Assembly: GCA_019925795.1 (NCBI GenBank)
Contig: CM034309.1
Coordinates: 21,322,729 to 21,386,728 of the forward strand
DNA length: 64,000 nucleotides
Reading direction: 5' to 3'
DNA from: Dendrobium chrysotoxum
Lineage: Eukaryota > Streptophyta > Magnoliopsida > Asparagales > Orchidaceae
Below the pieces are notes generated by a model. That model was not told the DNA's origin, searched no databases, and saw only the letters and a program-made list of their open reading frames with translations. Within the stretch, counting starts at the first letter, position 1, and each line of letters opens with the position of its first letter. A program made the position numbers and the translations under genes. Shown here one piece after another: positions 42,201-57,200 of the stretch.

Positions 42201-45200
42201 AATAAATGACAAACTTGCTCCTAGGGCATACATATGACTAGGCTTTCAAGTGACGGTAGAAATGAAAAAAATGCATAAATAAATCAAATACATAAAATAA
42301 CTCAAAAATAAATCGGCGCGATCATGGCCGTAGATCATCGGCCCCGTCTCTGATAGACTTTCCAAGGTCGGATGTCCTCATCAGATGTCTCTGATGAGCA
42401 GGATGTGTCTGCTCAAACAGAGGGTAGGTTATTTCTCTGTATACCGGTTTTATTGTTTGCTTCTGATGTATGCACACACATGTTTGCTTTATATTTGTGG
42501 GTTTGTTCCTTGTTTTTAATGTCTCTTTGAAGTTTAAACACTTAGAACTTAATTCTCTTGTCAACTCTCACCGGCTCCGGTAACTGACAGACTTTCTTTC
42601 TGCTTTCCTCCAAAACTTTGATTGCGGTTCAAGTAAGATTTTTTTAATTCAGTGAACAATTTATCGAAGCATTAACAACTGCTTTAATATTTTTCTTGAA
42701 CTATTAAAATATTGCTAGTATGTCTTCATGAATATATACTACCAGTATTGTAGATTCAATTTGTTTGTGAGGAAGTTATGTTCTTCAAATAAGATGGCCA
42801 ACCATTTGTACAAATTTATGTTGTTTTGTTTTGTACATATGAGTAATGTCCACACATATATGGGGACATAAACTGTGCCAAAGTGCAATTTCTAACGTGC
42901 TGAAATGTCCTCTGTGCTGCTTACTGGCATGCCAATTATATTTATAGTATAAATTATGCAATGAGACACTGTATAATTTACTTTAATTTTTGAGCAATAA
43001 GTACCCTATCTATCTTTCCCATCTTCTATTTAGCAGTTAATTTATGAAGTTTGTATATAGTTGTAGATAATTTGTTGAACGCTCACATGACTAATTGTTC
43101 TCAAATATGCACTGGAAGCACTGCTGAATTGAACTCATCGGAAGCACAAATTGGCAAATCAAGTTATTTTGAACGTAACTGTGTTTCACCAATATTCATC
43201 ATTTGCGCAGGATGTCATCAAGAAGATTTAGAGCATCAAGAGCCGAAAGCCTCAGGCAACATGGATTTAGCATCTTCTGAAAAAGATGAAATCACTCTTA
43301 AGGCTGATTGCAGCAGTAATGGCTTACATGGTACATCTATTGAAGCTAGAAGTTTAATTCTTGAGGTTTCTACATCCGAGGATTTGGCTGGAAGGGGTGT
43401 TGGCAGTGAACCGTCTTTTCTCAATCTGAAGGGGAATGATATTCCTCAGGCAACTTACTTTTTAAGTTCCATTGTGGTTAGATGCTTTTTTATGATGAAA
43501 TTTTAACTAATATATATTTATATATATGTATGTTTTAAAATTTTTAGATGCCAAATGCGAACTCTCGAGGACTTCCTGAAGAAGTTCAAAAGCTTGACAT
43601 TTCGATGAAAACTCCTAATCATGGAAAATCTAAGAATGCATCCAGGCCTTCTAATGAGAAGAAAACAGTCTCAAAAGGGAAAACCAAAAAAGAACCACAT
43701 ACTCTGAAGCAATCTTCTGTGATGGATCTCAAAAGTACCACTTCCACCCGTAAATCTGTTGGAACTTTAAGCAAGGACGTTCCTTTGGTTGAGATGCGGG
43801 AGCATTCCTCTATTGAGTGTAGTACTGTGAAGACATCATCTTCTGTGGCTTTTCAGACATCTATTATTCCTGATTTGAATTCATCTTCATCCTTATCATT
43901 ATTTCACCAGCCTTTTACTGATCTACAACAAGTACAATTGCGTGCACAAATCTTTGTTTATGGAGCTCTAATGTATGTTGAATGTTTCTAATGTTCTTCG
44001 GTGTTTCTAAACTTAATGCAAGACTCAATACAGATCTTCCCTTTTGTCGCAGCTCAGGTATGCCTCCAGATGAAGCTTGTATGGTATCTGCCTTCGGAGG
44101 TGCAGGTTGCTATCTATACCATTTCCTGTTACTCTGATTCTGTTATTATATACATCTTGTTATAGACACTGGTTCACATTGTTGATTTGTGCTGGACAGA
44201 TGGTGGGCGGAACTTATGGGAGGGTGTATGGCATGCATGGATTGTAAGGTTTCAGAGTAAAAAATCCCCTGTTGGTGGTTATGATACTCCTGCACACTCT
44301 CGACCAGGTATATATTTGGAGCTAACTATGGCAGCATTTTTTTGTTTGTCCCATGTTTTTACATTGATTTGTCTCCGGAAATATTTTGTTCATAGCAATA
44401 TGGATTCCTGAACAAGTTTCAATGGGCAATGATGTTCAAAGCAAAGTCTCAAGCACTTCTTCCACAAGCGACAGCAGTATCATGTCCTCGGCTGTTCGAA
44501 ATTCCACAATGCCTTTGCCTTCACCTTTATGGAGTCACTCATATGGAAATGATGGACACCATGCCAATATATCAAGAGGCACTTACCTAAACTTTAGTCA
44601 TACTCCATCCCCATTGCCTCATCAAACTTCCGTATCACGACAGCATGTGGGTGCTAATTCACCTTGGCTTTCACAGTCATCTCGCCCTGGACCGTGGTTT
44701 GTTTCATCTCAGATTTCAGCACTTGATGGCATCTCACGGTATTCCACAGTATCTGTTCCTGAAACTGTTCATGTAACCCCTGTAAGGGATTCAAGTGGGC
44801 CTCATATTCCCATTGTAGAGGTTATTCCCCCTAGTGTTTTGATGTCTGTTCCAGATACTGCACTCGCAACTACTATTGCAGATTTACCTGTGGAAACATC
44901 AAAAAAGGCAGTGACTAGTGAGAACAATAAGCATACCCCGACCACTCAAAAGGCTAGAAAGAGGAAGAAGGGCGTGGCAGCAGAGGAGACAAGTTTTCCA
45001 GCTTCTCAAACTTCAGCTGGTCCCGTTTCTGCTGTCAGTGATGTTATAAGTCTTCCACTGCCTTCTGCAAACATGCTTCTATCTTCTAATTCACAATTAA
45101 ATGTTGCAAGTCCTGCTCCTGTTTTGATAAGCACGCCTCACATCATTTCTCCAACACATTACCATGTAATTGGTGCTAATAATAATCTACAGAAGGCAAT

Positions 45201-48200
45201 CTTGTCTGAAGAGACTTGCACTAAAATTGAGCAGGCTAAGCATCAAGCAGAAGATGCTGCTGCTCTTGCTGCTTCTACTGTCAAGCATAGTCAAGACATA
45301 TGGAGTCAGCTAGCTTCCCTGAAGAATTCTGGTTTAGTTTCACAGATTGAGGAAAAACTTGCTTCTGCAGCTGTTGTTGCTGCTGTGGCTTCTTCTGTTG
45401 CCAAGGCTGCTGCAGCTGCTGCTAATGTTGCAGTCGGTGCTGCTTTGCAGGCCAAAATAATGGCAGATGAAGCTATGAGTGTGGCAAAGACAGGTAACAC
45501 TGTTTTAAATTCAGAATCTGGCATTCTTGATGTTGGAAAGAAATTAATAGGAGTACCTCCTGTTTCAATTATGAAAGGAATGGACAAGATTCATGGATCT
45601 GGTGCAATTATTTCTGCTGCTAGCGAGGCTGCCAGAAGACGGGTTGAATTGGTTTCTGCTGCCACCAAAAGGGCAGAGAACTTGGATGCCATCGTGAAAG
45701 CTGCAGAATTGGCAGCAGAAGCTGTTGCACAAGCAGGAACGATCATTACGATGGGGGATCCCTTTCCATTTTCGTTGAGCCAGTTGGTAGATGCTGGCCC
45801 TGAGGGTTTTTGGAGAGGACATGATGGTTCATCCACAAAGCTTTCCAAATCAAGATGCATGCATGAAGGGGAGTATTCAGGCTCAAGTAGTGCTAAAGAG
45901 CATGGTGGATCAGCTAAGCAATTGGATGGCCAGTTCTCTAAAAATAAAGAAACTCAGAAGGCTACTGATGAAAGTGGCTTATCCTCTTTGAATGAATATC
46001 ATGAGCAGTTTGAACGAAGAGTCCAAGGTATGCAGTTTTTTATTGTACGGAGAGTGTTTTGCTAGGATGAGAGTTTCCTTGCTTTTTAATTCGATACGAT
46101 TTTTGCTAATTCTGCTTGTAGCTGGCATTTTAGACCGCCAAACTCGCTTTTGCAGAATGAAGCTTTTGCAGGATGAATTCTATGTCTTGAGGCTTTTCGT
46201 GCCACTTAAAATATAGCCTCAAATGATTGCTTTTGAAAAATGGTTAAGTAGCCATGTTAGACATTTCTGTTGCAGTTTTATTGCTAAAAAGTATTCAATA
46301 GCCTCTGCATAGCCACCGTAGCATTTGCTGTTCCAAACAATCCTATTATGGAATGTGCAACCGTAGAAGACATTGAGATACGAGCTATGAATTCTTTGGC
46401 TTGGTATAAAATTTAGCTGTTTGTGTGTATCACCGTGCAGGAAATTTCCCTATTGCTGGACAAGAAAGAGATCCTCCTGTTTTAAGTATACAAAAGGGGT
46501 CTGTTGTTGAGGTAGGCTGTTCAGCATTTTTTTTCTGCCCAAATCGAGCCTTTTTTTTATTTTGTACCCTTATCTTTATGAATTTTTGGATTGATTATAA
46601 AGGTTTTTTATTTGTATACCACTAAAAGGTTGTGGATTCATTAAAATTATTGTTATAGAACTCTCATCTTATGACGCCTACTAATATCCACTTTGTAAAA
46701 AATTTTAACCTTATATGAATTAATTAACTTTAGTTTTTAATTTTTAACTAGGAGAAAATTCTAATATACTACTAATTTCATGTTCTTTCTGACACATGAA
46801 TCCACTCCCTATGTTCATTCAAATGATGGAATCACACACACTTCATCATCCTAGGGTTGCCTGCGTAGTTACCTTTTTAGTCTTTAAATTTTTTTGGAGA
46901 AAATTTTATTTATTTTGGTGCTATGTTATTATGATTGATGAATATAATTTTTTCCAGGCTTCATAGAATACTAATTCACTTTTTATAATAATATATTTTT
47001 TATATTGTGTTTTTAATGACAAAATTCTAACCTACAGAACATAATGACAATTTCTCTCCAAAGAGAACGTAAAAAAACATTTTTACTTTTTGCACTTAAA
47101 TGAATATAAGGATTTTTGTAAAAGATTTAATAGATTTTTCTTTTTAAGTTAATTGAATATTCCCTTTAGGGCTCGTTTGGATGCTTACGGATAAAAATTA
47201 TATATTTCAGGAGATGATTTTTTTTGGGTTTATTTTATATTTTAAATTGAAAAAGGAGGCTTTAAGTGCTTTGTAAAGTTTCAAGCCATTGTTGATTTCT
47301 ATATGTCACCCAACCAAATAATAAATTTAACAAATTATTTATTTTTGAAAGCTATTTTCTAACTTCAAGCAAGCAAAAGAGGCCTTATATTAACACCAAC
47401 TTATTAGAGTGATAAGTAAAAGTTAATAGAATCAGTTGGTATACCAATAATATTGAATAATTCGGCGATATTATGGCAAATGTAAATACTTATGGTGATA
47501 TATTTGTAAAATATCTTACTTAAAATGAAATATCTTCATTAATGAGAGCCGTCTTAAAGTAGCAATAAAGTTGCCTCTATTGAAATATGAAGGTCTCAGG
47601 TTCAACTCATGGAAATAGTCCTCTGCAAATACGATTACAAGTTTTCTTGCATTAATTGGTGGAAGCTCCATGCATTGAGTATTCTGATGTCTTCATTAAC
47701 AATTTTATTCTTTATTTTATATCTGATTATGACTATCCTGGTTTCTCTCAGTTTCTCATCATAAACATCAAGGAATGCATGCTTTCTTAGCTAGACCTTG
47801 TAGTGATGATTTCTTTGAATTTCAGCATGATCAATTCAAACAGCTTCATTAAATTCTTCAGGTTATGTCTGATGAAGATGGTCGGAGAGGAGCCTGGTTT
47901 TCAGCTCAGGTACTTGACATAAATGATAACAAGGCGTATGTTAGCTACAATGACGTTTCAACTACTGAAGGTAATCTTCAATCTTTATGTTTCTTTCAAT
48001 TGATGAACTTTTATCAAATCATGTTAGAATATTTTGGTTAGGGTAGATGAAGTTCTCTATATGAAAGCTGGATGGCATGTACTTATGTAAACTAAATTTT
48101 AACACATATTTGGAGGCATTTATATTGTGGATTTTGATGCAATAATCTATATGCTTTATTTAAGAAATGGCTATAACTAAATGCAATACACATAAGTGAT

Positions 48201-51200
48201 GTGTTTGTTAAAGCTAAGTTAAGACTAAAAGTAGCCAATCCACTATTGCATAAGATATCATTATTATTGCTATTATTATTTTTTGGCTACATCCTTGTGC
48301 GTACTGTACATTCTCTTAATTTCATTGTTATAAGATAAAAAGCACTTCATTTTTTTGTGCAATCTATGCTTTATGTTACAACCTTTTGACTAGCATGTTT
48401 AGTTAAGCTACGCCTTTCTGAGCTGACCCTGTATTTTCTATATTTTGAGTGTTACTCTCGTCTGATATCAACGAATTCACCAAGCTCAAACTTTCTGTCG
48501 ATATTATCTCAAGTTAGTGAAAATTTTCTTCTATCTCATATCTTTCAAGCATATTTTATTTATTTTAGCTGTATGGTTCCAATGCTATTGAGCATGTCAT
48601 GTCAGGCTTGCCAAACCTCACTCTTCCTGAATTTATTGGTTATGTTGCTGCAGGCCAGCTAAAAGAATGGATTGTGCTTGAAGAGGGAGAGAAAGCTCCT
48701 AGAATACGGACAGCTCACTCCACAACATTAGTGAAGTATGAAGGCACAAGGAAACGGCGTAGAGAACATCTAGGAAGCTATATCTGGGAAGTTGGAGATC
48801 ATGTTGATGCTTGGATACATGACAGGTAAGGATGCTTTGATTTATTTATAGATTTTCTTGTACAATGCCTAGCATCTTGATACAAAACGTGAGTTAGGTA
48901 AGCTAAACTACTATAGAGTTCTCTTTTTACTGATATTACTTTATAATTAGGTGTTAGCCAGCTTTGTTTGCATTCTGCAACTACTATTGCCTTCGTGTTT
49001 TGATTTGCTTTGGTGCTATCTTCAAAGCTCTTCGCAGTGGCGCACCTCTTCTAGCCTTTCCATTCTTTTTCATTACAAGCTTTTCAAATGCCTTTTTTTC
49101 TGCATGGTTTTTTTTTCACATCAATTTTAATTTCAAATTTGCTCATTATATCTATGATGGAGACTAGTGTATTTATACTCATAAAAAACATCGAATAATT
49201 AAATGATATTTAAGTTAAATTAGTTTATTTTTTTATTTTATTTGATTGTTTTAAAATTCATTTGATTCCTGACTTGCCTGCGATTTATAAGAATGTGATT
49301 TGTTCTCTTTAGTTATGATATTCTTGGTTTAGTTAACCTTGGCTTGGTTGGATCCAGGTGATTGGATTAGGATTGCTATTAATTCTATTGTGGATGGCCG
49401 GTTCATTCATATGGTTTAATTGCTATTGGAGTTTACACTATTGGATTTATTCGATTTCTGTAGCAATGTAAGGTCTTCGTGTTGTGTTGTTACTTAGGTT
49501 CAGCAGCATAAGTGCGTTATATTACATCGTATCTTCTGTTTTTGTTGTTTGTTTGGTCCTAGAATTGATTCCTGTTGCGATCTTTCTTGGGATTTATACC
49601 CAACGGTTTTGTAACCTATTTGCGGCTCCTTGCAGAAATTCCTAGTTATTGCGTGCGATTATGATGCTGAGATATATGCATGTTTATGGTTTTTCAATCA
49701 AACATAACTTTTTGAGGTTATCGACTGAGGAAATTTCATGCATATACAAGTTAAATCTAAGGCCTTTATTGGACGATTTTTTATTAAGAAAATTTAGATT
49801 TTTAATTTTAAAATCTAGTGTACTTGTATGTGGGATTTCTTCTAAAGTGTTGTGTAAGCAACTCAAAGGAGAATATCTTTCCTTGTACCACCGTGAGAAC
49901 GAAATTGTTTTATATTTAATGATCTCTTTCCTTAAATCTCTTATTCTAAATATTTTGTTATTGACATTGCATGTGATTCTAATTTTGATCAATGACCAAT
50001 TTTTGTTACTGTAATTGATTAAAATGAGTGTTTACGTGAAAAGGTTGGAGTTAGCTCCAGTGAAAGATAAGATTAGAGAGAGTCGCCTTAGATGGTTTTG
50101 GTCACATAAAATGGCGACCTTCCGATGATCCGGTTAGGAAAGTAGATGTATTAGATTTAACTTATGTTAAGAAAGGTAGGGGTAGACCTAAAAAGATTTG
50201 GTTAGAAAATATTAGAAATAATCTTTCTTTATTAGATTTAAATGAGAATTTAACTTTTAATAGGACACAGTGGAGAAAAATGATTCAATAGCCGACCCCA
50301 CATAGTGGGATAAAGGCTTGATGTTGTTGTTGTTACTGTTACAGTAACAAAAATTCAATTATTTGTTTATTTTTATTGATTCCATTTTCTCATTTATTTT
50401 TTGAGTTTTATTGTCACTATATTATTGTTTTGGTTAGATTTGTTGTAAAAAATGATTTTTTCTTATTTAGTGTTTTTTTTTAATCTACATTCATTGTTAT
50501 CAAAATATCATTCTAGTTGTGCATTAGAAACCCTAGATGCTAAGATGGCTTGAATTAAATCAGAATTAGAGTTTGTGCCATCATGTCAACTAAATGGTCA
50601 TTTAAAAATAACAAAAGATGTAATTTAATTGAAATCATTCAAGTTATGGTTATAGACAACTACAGTGTGATTAACATAATGTTCAGAATTCTGTTCTAGC
50701 TTTGATGGGAGATATGATTGTTGAAACTTTTCACGTTGAGTATTTTTTTGAAAATATAATCTATTTGATTCCCAAAGAGTTGAATGTGTTAAATCAAAAT
50801 TATTATTACATGCTTTATCAACTTGGCAAAGTTTCGTTACCAAGTTATAATGAGTTGATATGAAATATAGACTTAACAAATAATGCTTATCATTTGGCGA
50901 ATATAGTGATCAAGTGTATTATCAATTTTAGGAAAAGATAAATATAAATTGTTTTAATATTTTGCAAGATTTATGAGTCTGTTAGCAATGGTATTTACCT
51001 TTGGAATATTAGATAATTATTTATTTGTTTTATTAAAGGTTTTAAATGAGCAATTAAGAATCAATTTAATCTAAATTTTCCCAAAATATTGTATGAAGCT
51101 TTATAGATATCAATATCCATTATTGTCCTTGGACTATTGCACATTTAATTAATATCTCTAAAGAAAAATCAATAAATCTCCTCTAAAGCACATCATGCAT

Positions 51201-54200
51201 CATACACAACAAAAGAATTATGTATGGTTGAATCTTATTTAATTAAAGAGATTGTAGTTTGTAAATACCCTTTTGGGGATGTTTCTAATGCTAAAATGGA
51301 TTCTACATATGATGTTTTTGAATTTGAATATTCAACTACATTCAATCATGTTTATGAACATGAATCTATTCTTGATCAATAGTCATAATTGTAGTTCAAA
51401 AGCATGCTTAACCATGAGATGATATTTGAACCCAAACTCATTATAGAAACTAGGTTTATTTCTTAGCATGAAACTAAACCAATTATACATACTATAGTTT
51501 GCGAACTAATCAAGTAATTTGATAGCACAACTTTTAATGACTTATTAATGAAAATTATCCCTATGGTCATTGATCAATCTGATATTGATTTAAATTTTTG
51601 TTCTTGCTATCTTTATATGCCCATTCATAAAAAATCTTCTAGAGAAAGTTATGTTGCATTAACGTTTCTAGAAAATTTTTAATGACGACTGAATTTGATA
51701 TATCATAAAAACTTTCATCAATCAGACATAGATTTTGATGCAAGAAACTTTTCAAAATTAAATTCAAGGACTTCAGACTCAGAATTAAACAAATTTATAG
51801 TCAAAACAAAGATTTTGATGAGGTGAGTCAAATTACATCAAAATTGTTTTGATCTTTGTCCAAATGAGCTCAAATCAAGCACTCAAAGCCTATTTGAAAA
51901 TTCTATGACATTAATTGAAGGATCAAATAATCTCCAATTTTTGTGTGCTTATTGACGAGTGTCTCAATGAGAGGAATCCAATAAGCCAAATATCACTTAA
52001 TTCTAAAATCATTAAGGCACTTAAATAGCGAAAAACAACTTATGATCAAGGGAATCAATGCGGGCTTTTCAATAAATTATTTTGGAGATTTTGGCCAAAA
52101 TAACAAAAATATCGCTTCAAAAAATCATATATAAACCTACAGTCTCCACATGAAAGGACTCAGAGCTAAATTTAAAGAGAGCCTAGAGAAACTCTAAGTG
52201 TTATTCAGTGATTGATGTCGACAACAACGACTTGCAACTTCTATTGCCTGACCACCATTGCTCAATTGCCATTTCCTAACCTTCTTTGTCCGATCGTCAT
52301 TGCCTGATAACCATTACTTTATCTTTTTCATTAGATTGCCTCACCCAATTGTCATTGCTTGATCAATGTCACGTGACAATTATCACCTAATCAGCAATGC
52401 CCGATTGTCATCACCATTTAGTACTTCTCCAACAATCTCTACTATAGCCATAAGAAATCAAGCTAGTGTTCCCAAATTTATATTCCTGTCTTCTCTAAAG
52501 AGAATCGAACGCTATAATTTTATTTAGATAGTTGATCATTTCAATTGGATCGGGATATGTTGTTTTTTTCTTTCTTGATTTTCACAAAAAATCTTGTATC
52601 TCTTATAACCTTCTTTTATCAGTATATGTGTTGGCTTTTTATACTAAACTAAGACATTGAATCTTTCACTCTACTAGAGCAAATATTCTTGCATGTAATG
52701 TCGTCTATGAGAAATATTTCTAGCATTCTACAAATACTTCTTCATTGGATGACAACTAATCCCTCAACAAGGTTAACATAATTCAATTATTGAAGGTGAC
52801 CTAGGCTTTAGTTTGAAGGATCATATGCACATAGTGGAGCAGCATCAAGCTCAAATCCTTCGGTTCTTAGAGAATGATGGACAACGAAGAGCTCTATCAA
52901 AACATGATGGAGTTCTCCCACCACAAAATCAATAGCAAGCTAGGGCTAATTAATTTGATGACACCTATGTAACACCCCCTCATCATCATGCTGTAGGTTT
53001 TCTTCCCCCACGACCTTATCAACATCTCTTGGACATAATTAGTTCAACCTATTCTTCTCGTATTGCTCGGGTAACCCATAATATTTTAATAGTTTTGGTG
53101 GACTTGAATCAACCTTTCCTTATTGATATCCCTCGTGATATCATAAGAAATGAGCGTTGATGCCTTATTCAGGAGGAATTTCATTTTAGGGATAGAAATC
53201 AACTTTCTATTTGACGCAACTTTTAGGAATCTTTTCCTTTGACCAATGTTGTTCTATAACATCTCATTCCTTTGGTTTCAAGTTGCCTATTATAAACCAT
53301 TATGATGGGTCCTCTGATCCTTACGGGCATATTAATTATTGTAGGACTATCATGCATATCCAATGGGCTTCTTATATACTTCTTTGTCAAGTCTTTGTTA
53401 CCAAGCTTAATTATTAGCCACGCACTTGAATCTACTCTCTTTCTAGTAGGACTATCCACAACTTTGTCGATCTCTCCAGGTTCTTTGTAAAATAATTTAT
53501 TGCAAATCAAAAGATAATCAATGACTCATCATATTTCTAGGATTCGTCAAAATAAGGTAGTTTTTTAAAGAGTTCTTTCAAAGATTCTCTTTAAATACTT
53601 ATCATATTCTAGTAGTAAATCCAGAGTTACTACGAGATATGTTTCTTGAAGGATTCCACCCTGGACCTTTGTACTTGATGTGAGAGAGACAAATCGCTCT
53701 TATGTTGATCATATAATTGAGTAAAAGCATAAATAATTGTAGATGAGGCCATTAGTGCTCATCATAATTAGTTCGAATATAAGAATTTATAATAAGAAAT
53801 TGATCAGTCTCCCCAATAAAGAAAACAGAAATAGTCAAGAGATTAGAGCCACCCTTTTCACTAAATTCAACCTAAGTTATTTAATTATACCCCATCACAT
53901 CAATGGCTAATATTCTAAGGAGATCCAAAATTTTAAAAATCTCAAGTGGCCAAAATCACTAAAAAATCTAAATGGTGGATTTTGATCGTAATATTGTCAC
54001 TTCCATCATTTAAGAAGGCATTCAACAGAAATATGTATTCATTTTAAGAAAGAGACTGAACTTTTATTTGCCATGGACACTTAAGATGTTATTTATGGGA
54101 GGAATCTAAAGATTGCTAGCCTCATAGCAAAAGAGATCACATGATTTATAGCATGAAAATTGTTGAACCATTAATTTCGTTATAAGAATGCCACCACAAC

Positions 54201-57200
54201 CTATTTATCCTAATGCACAGGAAGATGCTTCCAAGAATAACTAAATTTTTTTTTGATAATTTTGACTTTGGGGGAGTGTATTATCCATATCAAGATTCTC
54301 TAATCATATCAGCTATAATTAAGAGGTTTATTATCAACACCACGAAGATTTTCGTTGATGCATGTAATTCGATGGATATTCTATCCCAACTACATCCATG
54401 AATTATAAATTAACCCATGCTAAGCTTCAATCGTATTCTCATGATATTCATGATTTTGGAGGACACACTACAAAGGCTTTTAGCACAATCATTCTTCCAA
54501 TCACCTTGGGTGAACCACTTTCACCATCAATTCTTATGATCCAGTTTATGATAGTATATATTGGATTGATCTATATTGTAACATTCAATTAATCTCTACT
54601 TTCTTGTTTTATGGCAATTGGATCTCTTCTCCACTTGAAGATTAAGCTTACTAAACTTAGGGATATCGAAGAAATAAGGGATAATTAATTTTTAGCTCAC
54701 TCATGTTGCATCCAATAGATCCAACAAATCCAACATGCTATCCCATCATTGGCGTAGCTGAAAGAATTTGAGCTAATCTCAGCGGTTCCTCATTTCATTA
54801 GGATTTTGAAAATAAATCTCACCAAGATATAGTTTCTATACCTTGGAGTTAATTATTGATCTATATTTTTCAAGTAAGTTTCTATCTAAACTATCATTTA
54901 TCTCATACCAGATATTAATAAAATTTCCTCATTACAAAAAATATTACATCTTCCCTTATTTAAAAGACTCCATAAGGGTAAATGACAGATAGAGTCTCCA
55001 CTCTGAACTTCTGGAAGGCATGCATTTAAGAAAGCATTAACGAGAAGCTAATAATGAACATGGCCACTAGAAAGACTCTATAAGATCAAGTGATTGACAG
55101 TCTTCACTCATCGAAAAATCTCAAAAGACATCAGTCTAACAAGGTACCTATTCTTTTTTTTTTATCTAAAAATTTGGTTATTCATAAGCTGCATGATGTA
55201 AAAGTTTTCTTATTTAAAAATCTCAGTAGGCATAACCCTTAAAAGATATAGATTAAATGATATAATCCTCAAAATATACATCTTATATAAAAAATTTAAG
55301 AAAGCATAAACCTCAGAAGATATATGTTTCTCTACTTATTAAAAAAATTCAGAATGTATAGATTTTTCACTCTTTTAAAATTCTTAAAAGGCGTTAAGTC
55401 TAAGAATGTATAAGGTTTTCACTCATCATAAAACATTAACAAATATAAGCCTCATAATCGATAAGATTTTTCATTTAAAAGCCTCAGAAGGTACTAAGTC
55501 TTTATTCATCTATGGACATCATGGATACCGACTAATTTAGAAGCTCCAATGAGTACATAGTTATAGCAAAGTCTTTATCAATTAGAGAATCTAGGTCCAT
55601 ATATTCTAGCTGAGATGGGGGGCAATATATATATTTTTTGCTGTGAACTTAAGAGTCAATTTCAATACACAAATTTTCTAGCAAGATATGTAAATTTTAA
55701 ATACATCTCAAAGACATTTAATGTGCTTAGTCTCCTTTTTTTTTAGGGGGGATTGGGGAGGGGGGTTGTGAAATTCTCAGAAATTTAGAACTCTTACAAG
55801 AAGATTGAGAGTTCATAAGCTATCTTCATTATTTCCAAAAACTTGATTTTAAATACCAGTCAAGCTTGTATATTAATACATAAAGCAAAATACATTCAAG
55901 AAGTTTTATTTTAAAGCCGCATATATAATTATTGGGTCCATATGGTGTTAGAACAATATTCATCACAATCACCAGAGATTTCTTGAGCTCTTCTACAAAA
56001 TTCAAACCTTCAAAATCTTGCCTTAGTTTTTAATTTGCAGTCTCTTCTTTCTTATAGTTTGTTATAGCTTTTAAGGATCTTAGCTTATACAACTCATATC
56101 TAATTATATCAATGACATCAACATCAACGTTTATGCTTGATATCACCAATGTTAACATCCTACATTAATATCAAGCTGAGAATCAAGTGCGATTTTTTGT
56201 GGTACCTTAAATAAAAACATTCATATATGATTGGAGTAAAGATTGAAAGAAAAAGAGAGACAAATTATTCTTTTAATGACATGAAGAATGCCAGAAAATT
56301 CATTTATCTAACCTCTGAAGATATTTTTCTGTGACAACGTAGTATATGAATTATTGTCTAATAGCCACTCAAGAATTTTTCAAGGATAAACTACTTTGAG
56401 AAAAATTCTTAAATTATTTTTTTGGAGAATCTAAATATCAAGGAAAGCATCAATAAAAAATTTCAGCTAATTTTAACAAGTGAAGTCATACTAAATTCTA
56501 TAAGTTTGTAGTTAGCAAAATGACATATTTGATGAGGTTTCTATTCATGAATTTTCTACCTCCCAAATGATTGTGTTTTTACATGATACATTCACGATGG
56601 TAGCTAACAATGTTAAATACATTCACAAAAATTTCAAATATTTTTAACGACTAAGTTTGATCGTAGAAATTCACCAAATACCTAAACATCACAAGTTCAG
56701 CATTAGGATGTTCTAAAATCAAATTTTTTAGAAATCAAAATGGTAGAATATTGTAATGAGAAGTTTTGGGAGAACTATGCAGATGCATATGATCATCCAA
56801 TAAAAAATTGGACCAAAATTTTGAAAAAATTGGACCAAAATTTTGAAAAAATTAGACCAAAATTCTTACCTAATATTTGAGGATAGTTAATCTTTTTTGG
56901 AGGAGAAATCAGAGCCTTAAAACAAGAGTGAAAAATTCTCTCACATCATATCTGTTTAAATGAAGACGATCAACCCCTTTCAAGGGAAAGACCAGACCCT
57001 TTCTGAATGGATTGAAAATCTGGAGTAACATTCACAACTTCACATACGTAGAATAGCTTAGGTAGAGATTCATTGAAACTTGCGAGGGAGAATGCGCACT
57101 GCCTATGCAGAAAAGCATCAAACCCCTTTAGTAAGGAGTAGTAGAGCATACAAAGTGGGAATCATGCACCGGTTATAGATGACAATGTTTAATAACTTTA

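Noticed and set aside
44187..44411. A separate 74-codon gene
   Set aside because: It is exon 10 of the agenet gene read through its donor into the intron.
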